Part shown: one piece after another, positions 51,008 to 59,711 of the stretch | How positions within the stretch are numbered: position 1 is the first letter of the stretch | How the letters are laid out: each line of letters starts with the position of its first letter | NCBI GenBank assembly: GCA_947490345.1 | Contig: CANLGL010000003.1 | Coordinates: forward strand, 62,001 to 126,000 | Origin: Deltaproteobacteria bacterium | GTDB lineage: Bacteria; Myxococcota_A; UBA796; SXON01 | Reading direction: 5' to 3' | Length of the DNA: 64,000 nucleotides | Position numbers and translations under genes: made by a program | The notes under the pieces: model-generated | The model's input: only the letters and a program-made list of their open reading frames with translations | Told to the model about the DNA's origin: nothing | Databases searched by the model: none

Positions 51008-51427
51008 TCAGCGAAACGGATTCTCGATCCGGAGCTCACCGATGCGCTGGCCGTCTTGGAGGTCCTCCGTGAACAGGGTGGTGCAGCCGCCCTGGATCGC
51101 GGCCGCCACGATCATCGCATGGTAGAGGGAGAATCCCCAGCGGCCTCGCAGCGCCAGGGCCTCCCGGTAGAGGTCTGGCTCGGGGAAGACCCGACAGAGA
51201 GGCAGGAGCACCAGGTCGAGGTACTCCCTCGCCTCGGCGGTGGTCATCGGCGTTGCGAACTTGCGGAGCGCCACGTTGAGGAACTCCTGGACCACCTGGA
51301 AGCTGATCGTTCCCGCCCCGCCGAGCGCCCCGGCGACGAGCTCCCGCGACCGGGCGCGCTTGGCGGGTTGGGAGCTGTCGAAGCCGTAGACGACAACGTT
51401 GGTGTCGAGAAAATACCTACCGCTCAT
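51008..51427 (-). CDS. PIN-domain toxin (VapC-like)
   Basis: RYFLDTNVVVYGFD; FSLYHAMIVAAAI; TLFTEDLQDG. Confidence 0.9.
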   Translation of the reverse strand: MSGRYFLDTNVVVYGFDSSQPAKRARSRELVAGALGGAGTISFQVVQEFLNVALRKFATPMTTAEAREYLDLVLLPLCRVFPEPDLYREALALRGRWGFSLYHAMIVAAAIQGGCTTLFTEDLQDGQRIGELRIENPFR

Positions 51428-51638
51428 TCAGCTCATCCCGCGAAAACGGACCGCCCGATTCGACGTGGGCCAGCCGCTTGAGCAGGCCGTCGTGGGCCTG
51501 ACGGAGCCTCTCCTCGGCGACGTACCCCTCCAGCCACAGCCGAAAGACGACGTTGAGCGTGGTCTGCTGCCGCTGAGCACGCTCCCGCGCTTGCTCGATG
51601 AGGTGCTCGTCGGCGGTGAGCGTGACGTTGCGCAGCAT
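51417..51638 (-). CDS. Antitoxin of PIN-domain TA pair (RHH-like)
   Basis: MLRNVTLTADEHLIEQARERAQRQQTTLN; overlaps the toxin start by 11 nt. Confidence 0.8.
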   Translation of the reverse strand: MLRNVTLTADEHLIEQARERAQRQQTTLNVVFRLWLEGYVAEERLRQAHDGLLKRLAHVESGGPFSRDELNER

Positions 51639-51654
51639 GCTGGTCTCCACGATC

Positions 51655-51695
51655 TTCGTGTGCACGAATGTAGTGGAAGCAAGCGGGCTCGTCAA
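51655..51695 (-). promoter_or_regulatory. TA promoter with palindromic operator
   Basis: Minus strand TTGACG (51690-51695)-N17-TACATT (51667-51672); TTCGTG-N2-CACGAA palindrome at 51655-51668 touching the -10. Confidence 0.75.
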
Positions 51696-51700
51696 CGGAG

Positions 51701-51715
51701 TACAATCATGGGGTG
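51701..51715 (+). promoter_or_regulatory. -10 element and leaderless start (TACAAT-N6-GTG)
   Basis: TACAAT 51701-51706, CATGGG, GTG 51713. Confidence 0.6.
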
Positions 51716-52714
51716 CGCAAACTTGCCATCGCCGACGCGCTCTGGCTGCTGACTGCGCTCTTCGCCGCGACGCCGCCCGTCGTCGGCTACCTCGCGCTTC
51801 CCGCGGCGCGCGAGGGTACCGCCGTGCCGCTGCCCGGCGCGCCTGGCGAGGTGACCGTCGATCCCCAGGCCGAGCTGTTCATCATCGGCAACTCGAAGGC
51901 CGGCTCCGACATTGACGTGCCGACGCTCCTCGCCGCTTTGGGGCGACCGAAGCTCAAGGTCCAGGTCATCTCGATCGGCTCGGCGACCCTTCCGGTGTAC
52001 TACGCGGTGGTCAAGAACCTCGTGGCGCCCCAGACCCGGCAGCCGGTCGTCGTCGTCTATGCGACGCCCATCGAGATCCTCACTTCGGACCTGACCTCTG
52101 ACCGTCGCGACCTGCTCTTGCGACCCTACCTCACCGCGGACGAGCCGGTGATCGGGCGGAAGCTCTACCACCACGCTCCCGACGGGCTCCAAGGCATGCG
52201 AGAGCGGGCGGTGACCGCGCGCGACGCGACTCTCTCCAGACTGGCAGACGTCGTGGCGGCGGCGGTCAGCGGGCCCCCCGGTCGGGCGCACCTCGACGCG
52301 GCGTTTGCCGAGGTCTTCGGCCAGAGCTGGGCCGCCCGTCGACGCCCGAGCCTCACCGGCGTTCCTATCGGCGGCTACCCGTCCGAGTCCGCGATCGGCC
52401 AGGTGCTCGACGACACGTTCGTGGTTGAGTTGGAGGCCGTGTGCGACGCACATGGCATCCCCTTGGTCTTTGCCGTCTCGCCGGTGACCGGGGTGATCCT
52501 TGCCCGCGAGGAGGGCCGCCTGCGGGGCATGGAGACCGTCTTGGCCGACGCCCGCGCCCACGCCGACGGTTGGTTCGTGCTCCCGAACCCCGGGCCCCAG
52601 CGCGTGCACTGGCGCGATGATGAGCACATGAGCGAGGTCGCGGCGCGGGCGAACACGGAGCTGCTTGCGTCGGAGCTGCGGCGGTTGGGCGTGCTCGGGG
52701 CGCGGGGGGAGTAG
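51713..52714 (+). CDS. Membrane-anchored SGNH/AlgJ-like protein
   Basis: N-terminal anchor, LFIIGNSKAGSDIDVPTL (GDS-like block), late WRDDEHMSE; next to MBOAT. Confidence 0.6.
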   Translation: MRKLAIADALWLLTALFAATPPVVGYLALPAAREGTAVPLPGAPGEVTVDPQAELFIIGNSKAGSDIDVPTLLAALGRPKLKVQVISIGSATLPVYYAVVKNLVAPQTRQPVVVVYATPIEILTSDLTSDRRDLLLRPYLTADEPVIGRKLYHHAPDGLQGMRERAVTARDATLSRLADVVAAAVSGPPGRAHLDAAFAEVFGQSWAARRRPSLTGVPIGGYPSESAIGQVLDDTFVVELEAVCDAHGIPLVFAVSPVTGVILAREEGRLRGMETVLADARAHADGWFVLPNPGPQRVHWRDDEHMSEVAARANTELLASELRRLGVLGARGE

Positions 52715-52727
52715 CGGCGCGCCCCGA
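52642..52727 (+). repeat. 86-bp direct repeat, copy A (3' end of SGNH-like gene)
   Basis: GGCGCGGGCGAACACGGAG...GTAGCGGCGCGCCCCGA; 81/86 identical to 53380-53465. Confidence 0.9.
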
Positions 52728-52728
52728 A

Positions 52729-52762
52729 CCGATGCCAGGGGCCAATCGTGTTCAGGCGCTGC
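52729..52762 (+). pseudogene. cinA fragment
   Basis: 31/34 identical to 53825-53858 inside cinA, including the exact 21-mer CCAATCGTGTTCAGGCGCTGC. Confidence 0.75.
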
Positions 52763-52790
52763 GAGGGCTGCGCGGAGGCGCCGCTCCTGG

Positions 52791-53192
52791 GCGGCGGCGC
52801 CGCAAGGGGGGCAGGGCGGCGGCGGTAAGCGGCCGGGGGACCGCGAGGGTGAGTTTTTCAACGCAGCGTTCCAGCCGCTCACGGCGGCCGCCCGCTGCTC
52901 CCGCAGCCCCGACGCTGGGCGGGGCTCAGGCGCGCCCCTCCAGGCGGCAGCGCGGCGGCGCCGGAGGCGGCGCGGAGCGCGGCGGCGCCGCAAGGGGGGC
53001 GGCGCGGCGGCGCCGCCGGCACCAAACAAACGACTCGAACTGACGAGTGGCGAGTTTGGTGTCGTGGCGACACCAAACTGCCCTCTCACCACCGTGAACA
53101 GCGAGTTTGGTGTCGTGGCGACACCAAACTCGCATCTCACACTTACGACCGCGGACTTTGGTGCCGCGGCGCGGCGGCGCCGCAAGGGGGGC
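52791..53192. repeat. Three copies of a 22-bp GC-rich repeat GCGGCGGCGCCGCAAGGGGGGC
   Basis: Copies at 52791-52812, 52979-53000, 53171-53192. Confidence 0.85.
53017..53171. repeat. 51-bp-period palindrome array: two full units flanked by two half-units
   Basis: AGTTTGGTGTCG-TGG-CGACACCAAACT at 53053-53079 and 53104-53130 (second stem extends to 53101-53133); half-units 53017-53028 and 53155-53171; all three intervening segments are 24 nt. Confidence 0.9.
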
Positions 53193-53227
53193 AGCGCGGC
53201 GGCGCCGCCGCCGATTCCGTCAGTCGG

Positions 53228-53452
53228 GTGGAGGCGCTGCCGGTGCCCGCCTCTGGCCTGGGCGAAGCCTGCACGGACGCCGAGGGCTACCAGTCGTATC
53301 ATGGCGACGGCGGCTGCGGCTGCGCGGCGGACCCGGGCGCCACGGCGTCCGGCACGCTGCTGCTCAGTGTGCTCGGCGTGGCGCGGGCAAACACGGTGCT
53401 GCTTGCGTCGGAGCTGCGGCGATTGGGCGTGCTCGGGGGGCGGGGGGAGTAG
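53228..53452 (+). pseudogene. Chimeric gene remnant: MYXO-CTERM-like tail joined to duplicated SGNH C-terminus
   Basis: ...HGDGGCGCAADPGATASGTLLLSVLGVAR|ANTVLLASELRRLGVLGGRGE*. Confidence 0.55.
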
Positions 53453-53465
53453 CGGCGTGCCCCGA
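53380..53465 (+). repeat. 86-bp direct repeat, copy B
   Basis: See 52642-52727; 5 mismatches. Confidence 0.9.
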
Positions 53466-53494
53466 TGGAGTCCGACGTCGGGCTACATGGCCAC

Positions 53495-54721
53495 ATGGGC
53501 GTGCGCTTTGACATCGTCAGCCAGGGCGAGGAGCTTTTGTCCGGCCAGGCGGTGGACACCAACGCGGCGTGGATCTCGGGGCAGCTCGGCAGCTTGGGAC
53601 TTTTTCCGGGGCGGGTGACCGTGGTTGGCGACGACCTGGAGTCGATTCGCGAGGTGCTTCGTGAAAGTGCCGAGCGCGCCTCGCTCGTGGTCTGTACCGG
53701 GGGCCTCGGCCCCACCAGCGACGACCTGACGCGGGAGGCGGTCGCGTTGGCGTTCAGCCGGCCACTTCATCAGGACCCGACGGCGATGGCGCAAATCGAA
53801 GCACGCTACCGCACGCGAAACCGGCCGATGCCCGAGACCAATCGTGTTCAGGCGCTGCTACCTGAGGGCGCCGAGCTTTTGGAGAACTTGCTCGGAACGG
53901 CGCCCGGTTTCCGGCTCGACACCGGGAGCTGCGCCGCTTTCTTCTTCCCCGGGGTGCCCTTCGAGATGAAGCCGATGGTCGAGGCGTATCTGCTTCCCTA
54001 CGCCCGACTGCGCTTCTCGCTCGCGCGCCGACGAACGGTGATTCTGAGGACGGTGAACCTCGCGGAGAGCGTCGCGGCCCAGCGCATGGAGGGCTTCGAG
54101 CGCCCCGGAGTGGGCGTCGGCTATCGCGCGAGTTTTCCGGAAGTCCAGGTCAAGCTGCATGTGGATGATGGACTCGACAGCGACGCACTTGCAGCGGAGG
54201 CGATCGAGCGACTGGGTCGGCAATTGGTGTTCGGTGTCGACAGCGGGACACTCGCCGATGTGGTCGGGAACTTGCTCCGCGCGCGTGGGCAAACCGTCGC
54301 GACCGCGGAAAGCTGCACGGCGGGCAGGATCGCCGCGGAGTTGACGGCGACGGCGGGGGCCAGCGACTACTTCGTCGGTGGCGCGGTGGTCTATGCAAAC
54401 GCGGAAAAGGTCCGCCAATGCGGGGTCAGTGCGGCTCTCCTCGACAGTCATGGGGCGGTGAGCGAGCCCGTGGCGCGCGCCCTGGCCGAGGGCATCCGCC
54501 TGCGGAGCGGTGCCAATTGGGGGCTGGCGGTGACTGGAGTAGGCGGACCCGGTGGGGGTTCCGTCGAAAAGCCCGTGGGCACGGTACATTTCGCGTGCGC
54601 GGGCCCCGACGGGACCACGCACCGGGCGGTGAGGCTGCCCTATGATCGGCCCCGAAATCTCGCCGCCTCGGTGGCGGCGGCGCTTGATCTGCTCCGGCTT
54701 CGCCTGTTGAACCAAACCTGA
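53495..54721 (+). CDS. cinA: CinA-family protein (nicotinamide-nucleotide amidohydrolase/competence-damage inducible)
   Basis: IVSQGEELLSGQAVDTNAAWIS, CTGGLGPTSDDLTREA, AESCTAGRIAAELT, GVGGPGGGSVEKPVGTV; directly upstream of recA. Confidence 0.93.
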   Translation: MGVRFDIVSQGEELLSGQAVDTNAAWISGQLGSLGLFPGRVTVVGDDLESIREVLRESAERASLVVCTGGLGPTSDDLTREAVALAFSRPLHQDPTAMAQIEARYRTRNRPMPETNRVQALLPEGAELLENLLGTAPGFRLDTGSCAAFFFPGVPFEMKPMVEAYLLPYARLRFSLARRRTVILRTVNLAESVAAQRMEGFERPGVGVGYRASFPEVQVKLHVDDGLDSDALAAEAIERLGRQLVFGVDSGTLADVVGNLLRARGQTVATAESCTAGRIAAELTATAGASDYFVGGAVVYANAEKVRQCGVSAALLDSHGAVSEPVARALAEGIRLRSGANWGLAVTGVGGPGGGSVEKPVGTVHFACAGPDGTTHRAVRLPYDRPRNLAASVAAALDLLRLRLLNQT

Positions 54722-54814
54722 ACATAGAATTTCAATCCATCCATTTTTTGGCGAGTCAGCCCTTGCGTCCGTACAGGTCCGGGGTAGTAGTGCAAACCAA
54801 CCCTGGAGTGTCCC

Positions 54815-55843
54815 ATGCCCATCGACCCTGAACGTGCCAAAGCCCTCGACGCCGCCGTCGCCGCCATCGAACGAGCCTACGGAAAGGGCGCCATCATGCG
54901 CTTGGGGGCGGCGGAGCACGTGCAGATCAGCACGATCTCCACTGGCTCGATCGGGCTGGATCTCGCGCTCGGTGTAGGCGGGATCCCGCGTGGCCGGGTG
55001 TCCGAGATCTACGGTCCGGAAGCCAGCGGCAAGACCACGATGACGCTGCACCTCATCGCCGAAGCGCAGAAGCGCGGCGGGGTCGCCGCGTTCATCGACG
55101 CCGAGCACGCGCTGGACGTCAACTACGCCCGCGCGCTGGGTGTGGCGGTGGAAGAACTGCTCATCTCCCAGCCCGACACCGGTGAACAGGCGTTGGAGAT
55201 CGCCGACACCCTCGTACGCTCCGGTGCCGTCGACGTCGTCGTCGTGGACTCGGTCGCGGCCCTGGTCCCCAAGGCCGAGCTCGAGGGTGAGATGGGCGAT
55301 CAGCAGCCCGGCGCCCAGGCACGACTGATGTCGCAGGCGCTGCGTAAGCTCACCGCCAACATCCACAAGTCCAACTGCGCCATGGTCTTCATCAACCAGG
55401 TCCGCATGAAGATCGGGGTGATGTTCGGCTCGCCGGAGACCACCAGCGGCGGCAACGCGCTGAAGTACTACGCCACGGTCCGCCTCGACATCCGGCGCAT
55501 CGGCACGCTCAAGCACGGGGAAGAGTCGATCGGCAATCGCACCCGCGTCAAGGTCGTGAAGAACAAGTTGGCGCCGCCCTTCCGGCAGGTCGAGTTCGAC
55601 ATCCTGTACGGCAAGGGCATCAACCAGGAGGGTGAGCTTGTGGACCTGGGCGTGGACCTCGGCATCGTCCGTAAGTCGGGCTCCTGGTTCGCGTACGGCG
55701 AGGACCGGATCGGGCAAGGACGTGAGAAGGCGATCCAGTTCCTCAACGACCGGCCCGACCTCCGCGAGCGGCTGCGCGCCGAGATCACCAACCGCGGGGA
55801 GGCGGCCGTGCCCGTGGTGTCCGGGGCCAGCGCCGAGGCCTAG
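54815..55843 (+). CDS. recA: Recombinase RecA
   Basis: [50 protein letters not shown]. Confidence 0.99.
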   Translation: MPIDPERAKALDAAVAAIERAYGKGAIMRLGAAEHVQISTISTGSIGLDLALGVGGIPRGRVSEIYGPEASGKTTMTLHLIAEAQKRGGVAAFIDAEHALDVNYARALGVAVEELLISQPDTGEQALEIADTLVRSGAVDVVVVDSVAALVPKAELEGEMGDQQPGAQARLMSQALRKLTANIHKSNCAMVFINQVRMKIGVMFGSPETTSGGNALKYYATVRLDIRRIGTLKHGEESIGNRTRVKVVKNKLAPPFRQVEFDILYGKGINQEGELVDLGVDLGIVRKSGSWFAYGEDRIGQGREKAIQFLNDRPDLRERLRAEITNRGEAAVPVVSGASAEA

Positions 55844-55917
55844 GGCGCAACAAGGCAGTGATCGGCACCGCTGGATAGCATGGCCGCGGCCGTGCTCCCG
55901 CGGTCGCCGGAGCTTCC

Positions 55918-56997
55918 ATGGATCTCGCCGCCATCTGCCGTTCCGCGGTCACCGTGGGGGCCAGTGACGTTCACCTCAAGGTCGGCCTGGTGCCGATGAT
56001 GCGGCTGCACGGCAACATCCAGCCCATTCCTGGGAACGTGGTGGTCAACCAGGACGAGCTCGGCCGCGCCCTGTGGGACGTCATGAACGCGGGTCAACGG
56101 GAGAAGTTCAAGAGCACCAACGAGTGCGACCTGGCCACCACGTTCCCGGGGGTGGCTCGGTTCCGCATCAACGCCTTCCGGCAACAGGGGAAGATCGGGG
56201 CGGTGCTCCGGGCGATTCCCACGAACGTCCGGACCATCGACGAGTTGAAGCTGCCGCCCGTCCTCAAGCGGCTGGCCGGGGAGGAGCGGGGGCTGGTGCT
56301 GGTCACCGGGGCGACCGGCTCGGGGAAGAGCACGACGCTCGCGGCGATCATCGAGGAGATCAACCGCACCGAACCCTGCCACATCCTCACCATCGAGGAC
56401 CCCGTCGAGTTCCAGTTCGTTGATCGCAAGAGCATCATCAACCAGCGGGAAGTCGGTCTCGACGCGCTGAACTTCCACAATGCGCTGCGTGCGGCGCTGC
56501 GTCAGGATCCGGACGTCATCCTGATCGGCGAGCTTCGAGACCTGGAGACCGTGGAGATCGCGCTGTCGGCGGCCGAAACCGGGCATCTCGTGCTCGGCAC
56601 CCTTCACACCGTCGATGCTCATGAGACCATCAACCGGGTGATCGGCTTCTTCGAGCCCCACCACCAGCAGCAGATTCGGCTGATTCTCGGTGGTGTGTTG
56701 CGCGGCGTCGTGTCCCAGCGACTCGTGCCGGGGGCCGCGGGCGGACGGGTGGCGGCGCTCGAGATCATGATCAATACCGGCGCGGTCTACGAGTGCATCG
56801 TCGACGCCAAACGAACGCGCGAGATCCGCGACTACATGCGCAAGGGGCGGGCCACCTACCAGACGCAGACCTTCGACCAGCATTTGATGCAGTTGTGCCA
56901 GGAGAATCGGATCAAGGAGGACGACGCGCTGAAGTACGCCAACAACCAGGATGAGTTGGCGCTGCGGTTGTCCGGGATGGGCGCGGACGACGATTGA
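55918..56997 (+). CDS. pilT: Type IV pilus retraction ATPase PilT-like
   Basis: GATGSGKSTTLAAII, TIEDPVEFQF, GELRDLETVEIALSAAETGHLVLGTLHT. Confidence 0.93.
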   Translation: MDLAAICRSAVTVGASDVHLKVGLVPMMRLHGNIQPIPGNVVVNQDELGRALWDVMNAGQREKFKSTNECDLATTFPGVARFRINAFRQQGKIGAVLRAIPTNVRTIDELKLPPVLKRLAGEERGLVLVTGATGSGKSTTLAAIIEEINRTEPCHILTIEDPVEFQFVDRKSIINQREVGLDALNFHNALRAALRQDPDVILIGELRDLETVEIALSAAETGHLVLGTLHTVDAHETINRVIGFFEPHHQQQIRLILGGVLRGVVSQRLVPGAAGGRVAALEIMINTGAVYECIVDAKRTREIRDYMRKGRATYQTQTFDQHLMQLCQENRIKEDDALKYANNQDELALRLSGMGADDD

Positions 56998-57060
56998 GGC
57001 TGACGCTCGGCGCGGGTGGCCCAGGGCTCACCCGCTGCCGCCGTAGGTTAGCTCGCGGCC

Positions 57061-59670
57061 ATGGAATCGAACGAAGTCCGCCGCCGCTTTCTGTCCTACT
57101 TCGAGCGCAATGGTCACGAGGTCGTGCGGTCGTCGGGGCTCATCCCGCAAAACGATCCGACGCTTTTCTTCGTCAACGCCGGCATGGTGCAGTTCAAGGA
57201 CGTCTTCCTGGGGTCGGACGTGCGGCCCTATCGCCGCGCTACCACCGCACAGAAGTGCCTTCGGGTCAGCGGCAAGCACAACGATCTGGAGAACGTCGGC
57301 CACACCGCGCGGCACCACACGCTCTTCGAGATGTTGGGGAACTTTTCCTTCGGCGACTACTTCAAGCGCGAGGCCATCCGCTACGCCTGGGACCTGCTGA
57401 CCAACGACCTCGGGATCGACCCCGCCCGGTTGTGGATCACGGTCTACGAAGACGACGACGAGGCCCTCGAGCTGTGGCGCGACGACCAGAACGTCCCCGC
57501 GGAGCGGATCCAGAAGCTCGGAGCAAAGGACAACTTCTGGTCGATGGGCGACACCGGGCCCTGCGGCCCATGCACCGAAATCCACTACGACCACGGGCCT
57601 CGCATCTCCGATGACACCCGCGGGCCCGCCGGCGGTGACGACCGGTACGTCGAGATCTGGAACCTGGTGTTCATGCAGTTCGACCGTGACGCCAGCGGCA
57701 AGATGACGCCACTGCCGAAGCCGAGCATCGACACCGGCTCGGGCCTGGAGCGCGTCGCGGCGGTGCTTCAGGGCAAGTACCAGAACTACGACACCGACGT
57801 CTTTTCACCGATCATCGAGCACGCTGCCCGGTTGGCGAACGTCCGGTACGGGGATCACACGGACGCTGACATCGCGCTCAAGGTCATCGCCGATCACACG
57901 CGCGCCGCGGCGTTCTTGGTCGCCGACGGGGTGATGCCCAGCAACGAGGGGCGCGGGTACATCCTGCGCCGCATCCTCCGTCGCGGCATCCGATATGGCG
58001 TGAAGATAGGGATGAAGGGGTCCTTTCTGCACGAGACCGTGCAGACCTGCATCGACCGCTTCGAGGGCGCCTACCCCGAGCTACGCCAGCGCGCGACCTT
58101 CGTGACCGACGTCGTGAAAGTCGAGGAAGAGCGCTTCGCGGCGACGCTGGACCGTGGCCTGGCGCTCTTGGAGCGCGAGTTCGAGAAGAAGCCGACCATC
58201 ATCTCGGGGCAGGTGGCCTTCGCGCTCGCCGACACCTACGGCTTCCCGGTCGATCTCACCCAGGTCATCGCGGCCGAGCGCGGCCTCGAAGTGGACGAAG
58301 CCGGGTTCAAGGTGCTTCGTGCCGAACAGCAGCGGCTCGGTCGGGAGGCGTGGAAGGGCTCCGGGGAAGAAGCGGTCTCTGCGGTGTGGCAGGAGCTGTC
58401 TCGCGCCCACGCCGGCAGCTTCTGCGGCTACGACGCCGACTCCGCGGTCTCTACCGTCACGGCCATCGTCAGCGAGGGCGCTTTGGTCACCATGTTGCCC
58501 GAAGGAAGTGAGGGTCAGCTCATCACGCTCGCGACACCTTTTTACGCGGAGAGCGGTGGGCAGCTGGGCGACGGCGGGGTGATCCGCTGGGAGGGCGGCG
58601 AGGCGGAGGTGAGCGACACCACCAAGCCCGCCGGGGACCTCCACGTCCATCACGTCACCGTGGTCCGGGGCACGCTCCGGGTGGGCGACCGTGTGGAGCT
58701 GCATGTCGACGCACTCCGCCGCAATCGCGCTCGCCTGAACCACACCGCGACGCACTTGATGCACGCTGCGCTCCAGGCGGTCCTGGGCGGGCATGTCACC
58801 CAGAAGGGCTCGCTTGTCGGTCCGGACCGGCTGCGCTTCGACTTCAGCCATCACAAGGCGTTGACCGCCGACGAGGTGCGCGCCGTCGAGGACCTGGTTC
58901 AGCGTGAGGTCCAGGCCAATCACGCCGTCGCCACCGAGGTCTGTGACGTGGACGCAGCCAAGGCGGGCGGCGCCATGGCGCTTTTCGGGGAGAAGTACGG
59001 CGCGAAGGTGCGGGTCGTGACGGTGGGAGGCTTCAGCAAGGAGCTGTGCGGGGGAACGCACGCGGGTCGAAGCGGGGACATCGGCTTCTTCAAGATCACC
59101 AGCGAAGCGGGCGTCGCGGCTGGGATCCGGCGCATCGAAGCGCAGACGGGCTTCGGCGCACAGGCGTGGGTGCGGGAGCTGGAGGCTGGCGTCAAGACGG
59201 TGGCCGCCGCGCTCAAGACCAGCCCCGAGAAGCTTCCGGAGGCCGTCTCGCGGCTCTTGGCCGATCGCAGCTCGTTGCAGAAGGAGCTCGACGCCGCACG
59301 GCGGGACGCGGCGCGGGCCAGGTCGGGTGACCTGCGGGAAAAGGCGGTGGACCTCGGCGGGTTCAAGCTCGTCGCCTCGGAGTTCGTCGGTGATGCCCAG
59401 GCGCTGCGAGAGGAGGGCGATCGGCTCCGTGATGCCCTCGGCAGCGCGGTGATCGTGCTTGCCGCCAGCGACGAGGGCGCGGTGCGGATGATCGTCGCGG
59501 TGAGCAAGGATCTGGCGGGGACTCGCTTCAATGCGGGCAAGCTCGTCGGACAGTTGGCCGCAATCGTAGGCGGGCGCGGCGGCGGGCGACCGGACGTGGC
59601 GATGGCCGGCGGCACCGACCCGAGCAAGGTGACGGAGATGCTGGCGGCGGTGCCGGGGATGCTCGCGTAG
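57061..59670 (+). CDS. alaS: Alanyl-tRNA synthetase
   Basis: FVNAGMVQFKDVFLG, SGKHNDLENVGHTARHHTLFEMLGNFSFGDYFK, FSKELCGGTHAGRSGDIG. Confidence 0.99.
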   Translation: MESNEVRRRFLSYFERNGHEVVRSSGLIPQNDPTLFFVNAGMVQFKDVFLGSDVRPYRRATTAQKCLRVSGKHNDLENVGHTARHHTLFEMLGNFSFGDYFKREAIRYAWDLLTNDLGIDPARLWITVYEDDDEALELWRDDQNVPAERIQKLGAKDNFWSMGDTGPCGPCTEIHYDHGPRISDDTRGPAGGDDRYVEIWNLVFMQFDRDASGKMTPLPKPSIDTGSGLERVAAVLQGKYQNYDTDVFSPIIEHAARLANVRYGDHTDADIALKVIADHTRAAAFLVADGVMPSNEGRGYILRRILRRGIRYGVKIGMKGSFLHETVQTCIDRFEGAYPELRQRATFVTDVVKVEEERFAATLDRGLALLEREFEKKPTIISGQVAFALADTYGFPVDLTQVIAAERGLEVDEAGFKVLRAEQQRLGREAWKGSGEEAVSAVWQELSRAHAGSFCGYDADSAVSTVTAIVSEGALVTMLPEGSEGQLITLATPFYAESGGQLGDGGVIRWEGGEAEVSDTTKPAGDLHVHHVTVVRGTLRVGDRVELHVDALRRNRARLNHTATHLMHAALQAVLGGHVTQKGSLVGPDRLRFDFSHHKALTADEVRAVEDLVQREVQANHAVATEVCDVDAAKAGGAMALFGEKYGAKVRVVTVGGFSKELCGGTHAGRSGDIGFFKITSEAGVAAGIRRIEAQTGFGAQAWVRELEAGVKTVAAALKTSPEKLPEAVSRLLADRSSLQKELDAARRDAARARSGDLREKAVDLGGFKLVASEFVGDAQALREEGDRLRDALGSAVIVLAASDEGAVRMIVAVSKDLAGTRFNAGKLVGQLAAIVGGRGGGRPDVAMAGGTDPSKVTEMLAAVPGMLA

Positions 59671-59711
59671 GCGGGTGGCCGGGTTAGCTGCGGCGCCATT
59701 CGGAGACTCTG

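Noticed and set aside
53017-53171. CRISPR array
   Set aside because: Only two full repeats, repeats are perfect hairpins, 24-nt spacers are short, repeats keep codon register and no cas genes are in the window.
51692-53302. 536-aa minus ORF and 52665-53618 317-aa plus ORF across the repeat island
   Set aside because: Translations are mostly repeat-encoded Ala/Arg/Pro runs and overlap known genes; openness on both strands follows from the palindromic 51-bp unit.
54719-54735. LexA/SOS box upstream of recA
   Set aside because: Only a CTGAAC half-site is present; the other half does not match the myxobacterial-type consensus I remember.
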